A program made the position numbers and the translations under genes. A stretch of 64,000 nucleotides of DNA, from the NCBI RefSeq assembly GCF_030388665.1, contig NZ_CP128846.1, forward strand, positions 3,078,001 to 3,142,000, written 5' to 3'. This DNA is from Streptomyces flavofungini (GTDB taxonomy: Bacteria > Actinomycetota > Actinomycetes > Streptomycetales > Streptomycetaceae). This document shows, piece by piece, positions 28,525-36,945 of this stretch. Below the pieces are notes generated by a model. It saw nothing but the letters and a program-made list of their open reading frames with translations. It was not told the origin of the DNA and ran no database searches. Numbering within the stretch: the first letter of the stretch is position 1; each line of letters opens with the position of its first letter.

Positions 28525-28889
28525 CGCCGCCCGCGCGCCTCGCGCTCCTCACGGAACCTGCTCAGCGGCCGGAACCGCGCCCGCACGCGGGCGAGGACCA
28601 GCTCCTCCGGCACGACTCCGTAGACGGTGCTGTCGCCCCCCGCGTTGTACGGATTGTCGCCGAGCACCCACCAGCCGCCGTCGCGCCGTTCGACGGCGCG
28701 CTTGACCACCAGCAGGTCCTGCTGCAGCGGATGACGCAGAATCACCACGTCACCGGGGCGGACCCGGGCGCCGTGCCGCACCAGCATCCAGTCCCCCGGA
28801 TTCAGTGTGGGCACCATGGATGGCCCGTCGACCTCGATCAGCTGGAACGGCACGCGTGTCTCCCGCCCGTCTGCCGTCGTCTCCGGCAT
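28428..28889 (-). CDS. sodX: Nickel SOD maturation protease (SodX, S26-type)
   Basis: 153 residues from ATG 28889, with GGGAGG 7-8 nt upstream. Signal-peptidase-like catalytic Ser24 in VDGPSMVPTLNPGD and Lys63 in LVVKRAVE; box WVLGDNPYNAGGDS is also typical. It removes the propeptide of Ni-SOD so that the new N-terminal His can bind nickel. Divergent from sodN by 166 bp. The C-terminal ~32 residues overlap the CGNR gene antisense and extend beyond the core family length. Confidence 0.9.
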   Translation of the reverse strand: MPETTADGRETRVPFQLIEVDGPSMVPTLNPGDWMLVRHGARVRPGDVVILRHPLQQDLLVVKRAVERRDGGWWVLGDNPYNAGGDSTVYGVVPEELVLARVRARFRPLSRFREEREARGRRQLSLAALVSWTFSAVRPVLADRSLSRRLRAR

Positions 28890-29055
28890 CAGACAACCTC
28901 CCGGACCCATCCTCCACCGGCCTCCCGGTCCCATCCTCCACCGTCTCCAGTGTGACCCTGGACTTTTGTCCTAAGCCCATGGGGGCACTCGCGAAATCAG
29001 GTCTCTCACGGAGTAATGTCCCCCCTGAGAAGACGATCACGAGGAGGACAGCACC

Positions 29056-29451
29056 ATGCTTTCCCGCCTGTTTGCCCCCAAGGTGAAGGCCAGCGCGCAC
29101 TGCGACCTGCCCTGCGGCGTGTACGACCCAGCCCAGGCCCGCATCGAGGCGGAGTCGGTCAAGGCCGTCCAGGAGAAGATGGCCGCCAACGACGACGCGC
29201 ACTACCAGGCGCGCGCCACCGTCATCAAGGAGCAGCGCGCCGAGCTGGCCAAGCACCACGTGTCGGTGCTCTGGAGCGACTACTTCAAGCCGCCGCACTT
29301 CGAGAAGTACCCGGAGCTGCACACGCTGGTCAACGACACCCTCAAGGCCCTCTCGGCCGCGAAGGGGTCGACGGACCCGAAGACCGGCGAGAAGGCCCTT
29401 GAGCTGATCGCCGAGATCGACCGCATCTTCTGGGAGACCAAGAAGGCCTGA
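29056..29451 (+). CDS. sodN: Nickel superoxide dismutase
   Basis: 131 residues. Propeptide 1-14 (MLSRLFAPKVKASA), then the nickel hook HCDLPCGVYD beginning at His15 with Cys16 and Cys20 as ligands. The mature 117-residue enzyme forms a four-helix-bundle hexamer and dismutates superoxide in the cytoplasm. GAGGAGGA is upstream of ATG 29056. Processing by the SodX protease encoded next door is required. In Streptomyces the mRNA is made when nickel is present. Confidence 0.98.
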   Translation: MLSRLFAPKVKASAHCDLPCGVYDPAQARIEAESVKAVQEKMAANDDAHYQARATVIKEQRAELAKHHVSVLWSDYFKPPHFEKYPELHTLVNDTLKALSAAKGSTDPKTGEKALELIAEIDRIFWETKKA

Positions 29452-29544
29452 TCCAGGCACCGGGCCCCGCGCCCACCTGACCGCACCCGGTCCCCCGGGG
29501 CCGCCGTATCCGGCGGACCCGACGGGCCGGGTGCGGTCGTTTTT
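29452..29544 (+). ncRNA. sodN 3'UTR and terminator; candidate s-SodF-like sRNA
   Basis: A 12-bp perfect stem (29479-29490 with 29527-29538) encloses a second hairpin and is followed by a run of T (29540-29544), one of very few U-tracts in this window. In S. coelicolor the sodN 3'UTR is processed to s-SodF, which pairs with sodF mRNA. The equivalent product would be about this 90-nt segment; it is inferred from position only. Confidence 0.5.
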
Positions 29545-29598
29545 CCCGCCGACGCCTGCTGCGTCGCGGCCGACACCTGCTCCGTCGTGACTGGCCCT

Positions 29599-29685
29599 GT
29601 CGTCGTCGCTGTCTCCGTCGTCGTCGCTGTGTCCGTCGTCGTCGCTGTGTCCGTCGTCGTCGCTGTGTCCGCTGTCGCTGTCTCC
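29599..29685. repeat. 18-bp minisatellite downstream of sodN
   Basis: Four units of GTCGTCGTCGCTGTGTCC (first with GTCTCC) plus a 15-bp variant. Read on the minus strand it would give a Thr/Asp/Ala repeat, but no gene context supports translation. It lies in a 422-bp gap between sodN and the ribosome-protection gene. Confidence 0.85.
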
Positions 29686-29724
29686 GTCGTCACTGCGGAG
29701 GCCGGCCACCGTCACGGCGGACGC

Positions 29725-29762
29725 TAAATCGGTTGCCCGCGCCCCGGCCCGCCTGCTGCAGT
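29725..29762 (+). promoter_or_regulatory. Candidate WhiB7-type promoter of otrA-like gene
   Basis: TAAATCGG (29725-29732) abuts TTGCCC (29733-29738), and TGCAGT lies 18 bp on (29757-29762). The string AAATC-2 bases-TTGCC is shared with the erm promoter at 13690-13701. An A/T block touching the -35 is the WhiB7 signature. Confidence 0.55.
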
Positions 29763-29809
29763 TGCCCCGTCACCGAAACCGCCGACCGACGAAGAGCAGG
29801 AGCCCTCAG

Positions 29810-29920
29810 ATGCGCCGGACGTCCATGTCCCCCCAGGAAGGAATCGCCCCCCGACACGAGGACATGACGCCTAGTGCCATCGCACACGCCTCAGCAAGAG
29901 AAGCACCGACACACCCTTAA
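29810..29920 (+). CDS. Putative upstream ORF (36 aa) overlapping the otrA-like start
   Basis: ATG 29810 has AGCAGGAG with 7-nt spacing, a better ribosome site than that of the resistance gene itself. The 36 codons (starting MRRTSMSPQEG) end at TAA 29918-29920, overlapping the main gene by 47 nt in another frame. Such an arrangement could make main-gene translation depend on uORF reading. No homologue is recognised. Confidence 0.4.
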   Translation: MRRTSMSPQEGIAPRHEDMTPSAIAHASAREAPTHP

Positions 29921-31913
29921 CCTGGGCATCCTGGCGCACGTAGACGCCGGCAAGACCAGCCTGACCGAGCGGCTGCTGCACTCCGCCGGGGTCATCGACG
30001 AGATCGGCAGCGTCGACGCGGGCAGCACCCAGACCGACTCCCTCGCCCTTGAGCGGCAGCGCGGCATCACCATCAAGTCGGCGGTCGTGTCCTTCACGAT
30101 CGACGACGTCACCGTCAACCTCATCGACACCCCCGGCCACCCCGACTTCATCGCCGAGGTGGAGCGGGTCCTGAGCGTGCTCGACGGCGCCGTGCTCGTC
30201 GTGTCCGCCGTCGAGGGCGTCCAGGCGCAGACCCGCGTCCTGATGCGTACGCTGCGCAGGCTCGCCATCCCCACGCTCGTGTTCGTCAACAAGGTGGACC
30301 GTCGCAGCGCGGACCCCGAGCGCGTACTCGCCGAACTTGCCCGGAAGTTGACGCCAGCCGTCATCCCCATGGGCACGGTGCGCGCCCCCGGCGCCCAAGA
30401 AGCGCACTACGCCCCGTACGCCGACGACGACCCCGTCCTCACCACCCGCCTCGCCGAAGTCCTCGCCGAGCGCGACGACGCGCTGCTGTCCGCGTACGTC
30501 GAGGGCGACACCGCCGTCCTCACGCCCGGTGGGTTGCGCGCGGCTCTCGCGGACCAGACCCGGCGGGCCCAGGTCCACCCGGTGTTCTTCGGCTCGGCCA
30601 TGACCGGCACCGGACTGGACGCGCTGACCGACGCCGTCAAGGAGCTGCTGCCCGCGGCGACCGGTGCGGCGGACGGGCCTGTCGCGGGCACCGTCTTCAA
30701 GGTCGAACGCGGCCCCTCGGGCGAGAAGGTGGCGTACGCGCGGCTCTTCTCGGGGACGGTGCGCGTGCGCGACCGCGTGGCGCTTCCCGGCCTGGATGGC
30801 AAGGTCACCGCCGTCAGCGTCTTCGAGCGGGGCGCGGCCGTGCGGCGCGACGCCGTGAGCGCCGGGCAGATCGCGAAGCTGTGGGGGCTGAACCGGGTAC
30901 GCATCGGGGACGTGCTCGGCGACCCGCGCCACGTACCCGAACGGCACACCACCGCACACCACTTCGCCCCGCCGACCCTCGAAACCGTCGTCGTGCCCCG
31001 GCACGCCGCCGACCGCGGCGCCCTGCACACGGCGCTGACCCAGCTCGCCGAGCAGGACCCGCTGATCGACCTGCGGCAGGACGCGCTGCGGCAGGAGATC
31101 TCCGTGTCCTTGTACGGCGAGGTGCAGAAGGAGGTCATCGAGGCAACACTCGCCGAGGAGTTCGGCATCGGTGTCGACTTCCGGGAGAGCACGACCCTGT
31201 GCGTGGAGCGGCTCGTCGGCAGTGGCGCGCACGCGGAGTTCATCGACACCGACCCCAATCCGTTCCTGGCGACGGTGGGGCTGCGGGTGGAGCCCGCCCC
31301 GGCCGGGGCGGGGGTGGAGTTCCGGCTCGGGGTGGAACTCGGCTCCATGCCCTACGCGTTCTTCAAGGCGGTGGAGGAGACGGTCAGGGAGACCCTGACG
31401 CAGGGGCTGCACGGATGGGAGGTGCCCGACTGCCTCGTCACGATGACGCACTGCGGGTACTGGCCGCGGCAGAGCCACGCCCACGCGGTCTTCGACAAGA
31501 GCATGTCGAGCACGGCGGGTGACTTCCGCCAGCTCACCCCGCTCGTCCTGATGGACGCGCTGCGGCGCGCGGGGACGCGGGTGCACGAGCCGATGCACCG
31601 GTTCCGGCTCACCGCGCCCGCCGACGTGTTCGGCACGCTGCTGCCCGCGCTCGGACGGCTGCGGGCGGTGCCGCACGCGCCGACGGCGCAGGGGGCCGTG
31701 TACGTCATCGACGGTGTGATCCCCGCCGCGCGTGTGCACGGGCTCGAGCAGGCGCTGCCCGGACTGACGCGTGGCGAGGGCGAGTTGGAGTCCACCTTCG
31801 ACCACTACGCGCCGGTGACCGGGACGCCGCCGGCGCGCCCGCGCACGGACCACAATCCGCTGGACCGGAAGGAGTACGTGCAGCGGGTCACGCGGCGGAC
31901 CCGGGTGGGGTGA
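29874..31913 (+). CDS. Ribosome-protection GTPase (OtrA/TetM-like)
   Basis: 679 residues, EF-G fold. G1 AHVDAGKT, switch RGITIKSA, G3 DTPGHPDF, G4 NKVD, then domain II and EF-G domains III-V. The N-terminus matches Streptomyces OtrA closely (LNLGILAHVDAGKTSLTERLL, SVDAGSTQTD). These GTPases dislodge tetracycline from the 30S A site. Otr-like proteins without a producing cluster are common in Streptomyces and act as intrinsic resistance or general translation factors. GTG 29874 has only a weak GAGGA 11 nt upstream. Confidence 0.88.
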   Translation: MPSHTPQQEKHRHTLNLGILAHVDAGKTSLTERLLHSAGVIDEIGSVDAGSTQTDSLALERQRGITIKSAVVSFTIDDVTVNLIDTPGHPDFIAEVERVLSVLDGAVLVVSAVEGVQAQTRVLMRTLRRLAIPTLVFVNKVDRRSADPERVLAELARKLTPAVIPMGTVRAPGAQEAHYAPYADDDPVLTTRLAEVLAERDDALLSAYVEGDTAVLTPGGLRAALADQTRRAQVHPVFFGSAMTGTGLDALTDAVKELLPAATGAADGPVAGTVFKVERGPSGEKVAYARLFSGTVRVRDRVALPGLDGKVTAVSVFERGAAVRRDAVSAGQIAKLWGLNRVRIGDVLGDPRHVPERHTTAHHFAPPTLETVVVPRHAADRGALHTALTQLAEQDPLIDLRQDALRQEISVSLYGEVQKEVIEATLAEEFGIGVDFRESTTLCVERLVGSGAHAEFIDTDPNPFLATVGLRVEPAPAGAGVEFRLGVELGSMPYAFFKAVEETVRETLTQGLHGWEVPDCLVTMTHCGYWPRQSHAHAVFDKSMSSTAGDFRQLTPLVLMDALRRAGTRVHEPMHRFRLTAPADVFGTLLPALGRLRAVPHAPTAQGAVYVIDGVIPAARVHGLEQALPGLTRGEGELESTFDHYAPVTGTPPARPRTDHNPLDRKEYVQRVTRRTRVG

Positions 31914-31916
31914 GGG

Positions 31917-32888
31917 TCAGCCGGTGGCGGGAGGTGTGCCGTCGGCGCCTCCCGCCGGGTCCGCCGACGTGACCGCCGCGACCGTCCGCGCGTCCACCAG
32001 GTCCCGCAGCCGATCCTGGTCCGCCAGGATGTTGATCTCGACGATGCGGCCGTCCCTGACGGTGAACTCGCCGACGGAGAACGGCTTTCCGTCGTGCACG
32101 GCGATCTGCCCCACCTTGCCGTTGACCAGCGCCAGATACGTGGTCGGCGCCAGCTTGGCGAACGAGCGCGCTCCGGCGACCACCGCGGTCGCACCCCGTA
32201 CGAGGCGGGAGAGTCCTCCGGCCGCGCCTCCGTCGGCCCGCAGCACGACGCCCGGGTCGAGGAGTTCGAGCAGCGCGTCGAAGTCGCCCTTGCGGGCCGC
32301 CGCGAGGAAGGCCTCGACGACCTCGCGCTGACGCGTGCGGTCCGTGTCCGCGCCGGGCTCGGGGTCCGCGTCGCGCACCCGGCGGCGGGCCCGGCTGGCG
32401 AGTTGCCGGGTCGCGGCCGGGGCCCGCTCGACGATGGGCGCGATGTCCTCGAACGGCACGGCGAACATGTCGTGCAGCACGAACGCGAGGCGCTCGGCGG
32501 GGCTCAGCGTGTCCAGGACGACCAGCAACGCGAGCCCCACCGAGTCCGCGAGCAGGGCCTCCTGCTCGGGGTCGACGACGTCCCTGCCGTCCCGCAGCGG
32601 GCCGACCTCCGGGTCGGGCACGTGCGTGTCGGCTCCCTGGACGTCCAGAGGCTGCTCACCGCGCTGCTTGCGTGACCGCAGCAGGTCGAGGCAGACGCGG
32701 CCGACCACCGTGGTGAGCCAGCCGCCCAGGTTCTCCACGCGTTCGTGGTCGGCGCGGCTGAGCTTCAACCAGGCCTCCTGGACGGCGTCCTCGGCCTCGC
32801 TCAGCGAACCGAGCATGCGGTACGCGACCGCCTTCAGGCGGGGCCTGTGCTCCTCGAAGCGCTGCGCCAGAAGATCTCTTCCGTCCAT
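31917..32888 (-). CDS. ECF41-type sigma factor (SigJ-like) with SnoaL-like C-terminal domain
   Basis: 323 residues. Sigma2 (RFEEHRPRLKAVAYRMLGSLSEAEDAVQEAWLKL), sigma4 (LDTLSPAERLAFVLHDMFAVPFEDIA), then a SnoaL/NTF2-like domain (about 190-300) with ADGGAAGGL in the place of the DGGGK motif. In ECF41 factors this domain modulates activity instead of an anti-sigma protein. ATG 32888 has AAGGAA 9 nt upstream; longer frames upstream are not coding. The matching promoter lies at 32996-33022. Confidence 0.92.
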   Translation of the reverse strand: MDGRDLLAQRFEEHRPRLKAVAYRMLGSLSEAEDAVQEAWLKLSRADHERVENLGGWLTTVVGRVCLDLLRSRKQRGEQPLDVQGADTHVPDPEVGPLRDGRDVVDPEQEALLADSVGLALLVVLDTLSPAERLAFVLHDMFAVPFEDIAPIVERAPAATRQLASRARRRVRDADPEPGADTDRTRQREVVEAFLAAARKGDFDALLELLDPGVVLRADGGAAGGLSRLVRGATAVVAGARSFAKLAPTTYLALVNGKVGQIAVHDGKPFSVGEFTVRDGRIVEINILADQDRLRDLVDARTVAAVTSADPAGGADGTPPATG

Positions 32889-32995
32889 CCCGTCACATTC
32901 CTTCGTCGTGATCCGTCGTAGCAGTGACGCACCGACGACGGTGCGCCGCGGGTCGGCACACAGCGGGTGCCGACCAGCAGACCACGAAGAGACAC

Positions 32996-33022
32996 GACGG
33001 CAACGATCTCGCCGATGTGACA
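32996..33022 (-). promoter_or_regulatory. ECF41-type promoter (TGTCACA-N16-CGTC)
   Basis: On the minus strand TGTCACA (33022-33016), exactly 16 bp, then CGTC (32999-32996), about 108 bp upstream of the sigma gene. This is the published ECF41 consensus arrangement, so the factor probably transcribes its own gene. Confidence 0.75.
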
Positions 33023-33036
33023 TGGAGGACATTGCC

Positions 33037-33237
33037 ATGAAGGTCGTCGACGACCCCGTGCGAGCGGGCGACACGGGGTGGGGTGCGGGACCGGGCACGT
33101 CCCGGCCGCGTACGCCCACTGGCCGCCTGGCCCCCGATGCACCGCCCCCTCGGTCCCTGTTCCTCAGTCCCCACCCCTGGAATCCCTGCCTCTCAGCCCA
33201 ACCCTTCAGCCCAACACGGGCTCCAGCGCTGCCCTGA
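33037..33237 (+). other. Short ORF with good ribosome site, possible gene remnant
   Basis: ATG 33037 follows GGAGGA with 7-nt spacing and starts MKVVDDPVRAGDTG, then degenerates into Pro/Arg-rich sequence for 66 codons. ECF41 sigma genes normally neighbour an oxidoreductase or carboxymuconolactone-decarboxylase-like gene in this position; none is present, so this may be the surviving start of such a gene. Coding status is doubtful. Confidence 0.3.
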
Positions 33238-33853
33238 GGTCGTCCGGTCCCCGGTACAGCACACCCGTCATGCCCAGTGCGACGGCCGCGTCCACGTTCT
33301 CCTCGCGGTCGTCCACGAACAGGCAGCGGTTGACCGCGGCGCCCACACGTTCGGCGGCGACTTCGTAGATGCGGTGGTCGGGCTTCACCACGCCGAGTAC
33401 GGCGCTGGAGACCACGTCGTCCACGAGGGAGTCGAGGCCGAGCAGCGCCAGGTCGTCGTCCAGCCAAGGGGTGGCGTTGGTGACGATCGAGACCCGTACG
33501 TGCGCGCGGGCCCGGCGCAGCAGGCCGACGACCGTCTGGTCGGCCCGGAACTTGGAGTCGGCCAGAGCGATGCCGAGTTCGCGCCCGCGTGCCGGGGCGA
33601 GCCCGTGTCCGCGCGCGAGTCCGGCCGCGATCGACTCGGCCCACTCCGACTTGCCGATCCGCCCGAGCATGAGCGGCAGATCGGTCTCCGGTGCGAACGC
33701 GACCTCGGCGGTGGCGCCTTCGGGCAGTCCGGCGGCGCGTTCGAGCTCGGCGACGTCCGACATGTCGTAGAAGCGGATGACGCCGTCGAGGTCGGTGAGG
33801 ACCGCGTCGAACGGAAGTGGAGACGGGGAAGGCATTCGCCGGTGGCCGCTCAT
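33206..33853 (-). CDS. HAD-superfamily hydrolase
   Basis: 215 residues from ATG 33853 (GGGAG 7 nt upstream). Motif I FDAVLTDLDGVIRF (nucleophile Asp and acid Asp), motif II VSIVTNAT, motif III Lys in VVKPDHRIYEVAAERVG, motif IV FVDDREENVDAAVALGM. A phosphatase-like enzyme of the haloacid dehalogenase-like IA/beta-phosphoglucomutase type; substrate unknown. Confidence 0.9.
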   Translation of the reverse strand: MSGHRRMPSPSPLPFDAVLTDLDGVIRFYDMSDVAELERAAGLPEGATAEVAFAPETDLPLMLGRIGKSEWAESIAAGLARGHGLAPARGRELGIALADSKFRADQTVVGLLRRARAHVRVSIVTNATPWLDDDLALLGLDSLVDDVVSSAVLGVVKPDHRIYEVAAERVGAAVNRCLFVDDREENVDAAVALGMTGVLYRGPDDLRAALEPVLG

Positions 33854-33908
33854 CCACGGGCTCCCAGCGCGCTTGCGCTCGTCCACGGCGTTCCCGGCAC
33901 GCTCTCGT

Positions 33909-34844
33909 TCATCCACCGGCCCTCAGCACGCTCCGCACGGTCGACCGCACCCTTTCCTGGTCGGCGCGCACGGCTTCGTACGCGGATCTGTGCCGGGATA
34001 TGTCGCGTCGCTGCCGCTCGGCCGCGACGAGCCGCCACACCCCGGCGGTGTTGTGCTCGCGCTTGCACTCGATGTCGGCGACGGCCGTGTCCCGCTCGCG
34101 CCCGGTGCGCCGGGTGTCGCCGTTGTTCCCGCGCTGCCACGCCTTGTCGCGGAAGGCGGCTTCCGGGCTCGCGTACCGCTTGAAGCCTTTGCCGACGACG
34201 CAGTCCGCCCAGGTGTCGAGGGCGCGGCGCATGCGGGGGTCCTTGGCGACGGCCTTGTCGATCGCCGGGCGCCGCCCGCCGACGTACGTCGTCATGCGGG
34301 TCTCGTCCTTGACGCCCGCCAGCACGCGCCGCGCCCCGACCTGGGCGCAGCCGCCCTTGGCGGCGTGCAGCGCGCTGTACTCGTCCGAGGTGACCAGGCG
34401 TCCCTTCGGCTCGCGCTGCTTCTCGAACTTCTCGAGCGCCTCACGGTCGGTGCCGTAGCCCCGGGTGCGCGCGGCGTCGAGATCCAGCGAGCCGTACAAG
34501 GTTGTCGAGACGAACACCGCCAACAGGGGGTTGGACATCTTGATGTCCTGCTCGCGCCAGTGCCGGGGGAAGTCCGCGAAGCCGCGGGACCGCATGCACC
34601 GCTGGGTGAAGCGGGCAGTCGCCCGTTCCCGGAGTGCGTCGTCACGCGCACTGAACTCGTACCGCTCCAGGGGCAGTCCGGACAGGTCCTTCTCGTCGTC
34701 GACTTCGGGCACGCCCGAGTCGCGCGCGGCGTCCCCACCGGATCCGCCCGCCGCCGACCCGCATCCCGCCAGTGCCGCCAGCGCCACGACGGCAACCGCG
34801 ACGGCCACGCGGCGTGACCCTCGCACCCCCCACGTCACCTTCAT
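33909..34844 (-). CDS. Putative lipoprotein of unknown function
   Basis: 311 residues from ATG 34844. Signal: MKVTWGVRGSRR then VAVAVAVVALAALAGC, a clear lipobox. The mature part is charged with four scattered Cys (RCMRSRGFADFP, GGCAQVG, DTWADCVVGKGF, DIECKREH), suggesting disulfides outside the cell. This matches a family of secreted actinobacterial lipoproteins without assigned function. No canonical ribosome site. Confidence 0.75.
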   Translation of the reverse strand: MKVTWGVRGSRRVAVAVAVVALAALAGCGSAAGGSGGDAARDSGVPEVDDEKDLSGLPLERYEFSARDDALRERATARFTQRCMRSRGFADFPRHWREQDIKMSNPLLAVFVSTTLYGSLDLDAARTRGYGTDREALEKFEKQREPKGRLVTSDEYSALHAAKGGCAQVGARRVLAGVKDETRMTTYVGGRRPAIDKAVAKDPRMRRALDTWADCVVGKGFKRYASPEAAFRDKAWQRGNNGDTRRTGRERDTAVADIECKREHNTAGVWRLVAAERQRRDISRHRSAYEAVRADQERVRSTVRSVLRAGG

Positions 34845-34900
34845 ACGCAGAACCCTAACCGTGCCCACTGACAGTCAGGGGTGGCGCGGGGAAGGCGCTG

Positions 34901-35281
34901 CTAGGGGCCGGGCTGGGGCTCCGTGCGTGGTTCGGCCTGGGGGGCGGCCGGGGGCGCGCCGGACTCCAGGTCGGCCTCGGGCGGGGGCTTCTCGCCGGAC
35001 GCCGGGGCGGGCTCGGTGCCCGACCCCGGGGCGTACCTCGGCAGATGTCCGCGCTTGTACTTGCTCTTGTGCCCGCGCCGCGCGCGCCGCTTCTCGTCCG
35101 GCTGCTCGTCGACGACGCACGCGTCGCACTCCGGGTTGCGGCAAGGAGCCGGGCCCCACACGGGGACGTACGCCCCGAGCACCTTGCGCCGCTTGATGGC
35201 CGTACCGACGGGCCGTCCGCAGTGTTCGCACACGGGGTCGCTCTGCGGACGGGGGCCGGACCGGCGTCCGTCGCTGCCCAT
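34901..35281 (-). CDS. Small zinc-ribbon protein
   Basis: 126 residues from ATG 35281. Cys pairs CEHCGRP and CRNPECDAC suggest a zinc-binding fold, flanked by basic segments (EKRRARRGHKSKYKRGHLPR) and a Pro/Glu-rich disordered tail. Likely binds nucleic acid; not recognised further. Confidence 0.65.
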   Translation of the reverse strand: MGSDGRRSGPRPQSDPVCEHCGRPVGTAIKRRKVLGAYVPVWGPAPCRNPECDACVVDEQPDEKRRARRGHKSKYKRGHLPRYAPGSGTEPAPASGEKPPPEADLESGAPPAAPQAEPRTEPQPGP

Positions 35282-35325
35282 GGTCCAAGGGTAGAGCGAT
35301 TCCCCGAGGTCGGACAGCCCAGCGG

Positions 35326-35925
35326 TCAGTCCTTCCCGCGCTTGCGGGAGTACGTACGGACGACGACGCCGTTGCCGAAGACCCGGGACGAGGTCAGCTC
35401 GAACTCGCTGACGGCGGACTCCACGCCCGCGAACATGGGCATGCCCGAGCCGAGCAGCACCGGATAGGTCTTGAGCACCAGCTCGTCGACCTCGTCGATC
35501 AGCTGACCGGCGATCTGCGCGCCGCCGCACAGCCAGATGCCGAGCTCGCTCTCCTCGGCCTTGAGCGCACGGACCTTGCCGAGCAGGTCGTCGGCGACGA
35601 TCTCGACGTTCGCGGAGGGCGACGTCCCGATGCTGCGGGAGGCGACGTACTCACGCAGGTGTCCGTAGGGGCTCGGTTCGCCCTCGTCCAGGCCGAGCTG
35701 GTAGCTGCCCATGCCCTGGATGACGGTGTCGAACTTCTGGTTCGGCACGTCATCGCCGAAGCCGAGGATCCTGCGTCCGGTCGCGGAGACGGTCTCCGGG
35801 TACTCGGACTTGAGGAACCCCAGGAACTCCTCGTCCACGAACGGCATGAACGAGTTGGCGTCGCCACTCGGGTCCCCGATGAAGCCGTCGATCGAGACGG
35901 CGACGAAGTAGGTGAGCTTTCGCAA
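35326..35925 (-). CDS. Dihydrofolate reductase-family (RibD C-terminal-like) protein
   Basis: 199 residues from TTG 35925, with GGAAAGAG upstream; no ATG or GTG fits the conserved start. RKLTYFVAVSIDGFIGDPSGD begins the fold; LGIWLCGGAQIAGQLIDEVDELVLKTYPVLLGSGMPMF is the conserved NADPH-side region. Related to pyrimidine reductases of riboflavin synthesis but lacking a deaminase domain; substrate unknown. Confidence 0.85.
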   Translation of the reverse strand: MRKLTYFVAVSIDGFIGDPSGDANSFMPFVDEEFLGFLKSEYPETVSATGRRILGFGDDVPNQKFDTVIQGMGSYQLGLDEGEPSPYGHLREYVASRSIGTSPSANVEIVADDLLGKVRALKAEESELGIWLCGGAQIAGQLIDEVDELVLKTYPVLLGSGMPMFAGVESAVSEFELTSSRVFGNGVVVRTYSRKRGKD

Positions 35926-36202
35926 GCTGATTCTCTTTCCGCAGATGACAGTAGGGGGTGAGGCGGGGTGACCGTGGCCACCTCGACTCGAAGTACTGCA
36001 TTTATAGTGCTTCACTCGCAGTGGTTTCAAGGGTTTCTGTGAAACAGACGCAGAAACAGACGCAGAAAAAGGCCCCGGGGGTCATGGCTCCCTGTGCCGG
36101 GGCCGTTCCCGGGGCCGGGCCAAGGGCCTTCTGGGCCTCGGCCTTCGGGTTCCTCAGGGTCTTCGAGGCCTCCACCAGACCTCGGGACGAGCCCTGCGCG
36201 CG

Positions 36203-36802
36203 TCACACCACCTGCGGCTCGCGCCACATGGGCCACATCCTCGGCCCGTCCGGCAGGTCGAGCGGGCCACCGATGTCGGTGAAGCCGAGGCGGAGGTACA
36301 GCTCACGGCCGCGCGCGCTGCTCGCCTCCAGGTAGGCGTGCAGCCCCTCGCGGTCGCAGCGCGCGAGCACCGGCGCGACCAGCGCCGCACCGATGCCCTG
36401 GCCCTGCCGTTCCGGCTTCACGCCGATCATGTGCAGGTACTGGTGCGGCCGGTCCGACGGGTGGATCTCCGACGTCAACCGGCCGATCGTCTCGACGCGT
36501 TCGTTCTCCGGGTCGACGGCCTGTCGCAGTTGTACGGGACCGTCGGCGGCGTCCTCGGGCGGCGGGCCCGCGAGCACCGACCACCACAGGGCGACGCCCG
36601 AGCCGTCCTCGGCGATGTCCACGTACCCCTCGGCGAAGGCCATGTCGAGGAAGGCTTCCATCAGCCCGGCGTGCCGCTTCCGCCGCCACTGCTCGTCCGG
36701 GAACAGCCAACTGCTCACCGGATCCCACATGAACGCCTCGTCGAGCAGAGCGACCACCTCGGCCCTGTCGCTCTCCTCGGCTCTCCGGATCGGCACGCTC
36801 AT
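36203..36802 (-). CDS. GNAT-family N-acetyltransferase
   Basis: 199 residues from ATG 36802 (GGGGAG upstream). The acetyl-CoA site HMIGVKPERQGQGIGAALVAPVL and ARGRELYLRLGFTDIG are clear. The N-terminal part (AEVVALLDEAFMWDPVSSWLFPDEQWRRKR) matches a subgroup common in Streptomyces. Substrate unknown. Confidence 0.88.
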   Translation of the reverse strand: MSVPIRRAEESDRAEVVALLDEAFMWDPVSSWLFPDEQWRRKRHAGLMEAFLDMAFAEGYVDIAEDGSGVALWWSVLAGPPPEDAADGPVQLRQAVDPENERVETIGRLTSEIHPSDRPHQYLHMIGVKPERQGQGIGAALVAPVLARCDREGLHAYLEASSARGRELYLRLGFTDIGGPLDLPDGPRMWPMWREPQVV

Positions 36803-36945
36803 GACGTCTCCCCTTCGCCTCGTCCTCGCCTCGGCGCTGCTGGGACCGAGGGACGGCGGCGCGCGGGCACCGGCCCGGCTGCCGCCGTGCCGCCTCACGC
36901 CGCGCCCCGGGCCCACCGGCCTCACGCCCTCGCCCCGCGCCCACA

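Noticed and set aside
28890..29055. Search for a Nur box in the sodX-sodN gap
   Set aside because: No TTGCAA-type inverted repeat was visible, so no site is reported.
29280..29693. Thr-rich ORF (TDTATTT repeats) on the minus strand
   Set aside because: It reads through the 18-bp minisatellite and into sodN antisense; no ribosome site.
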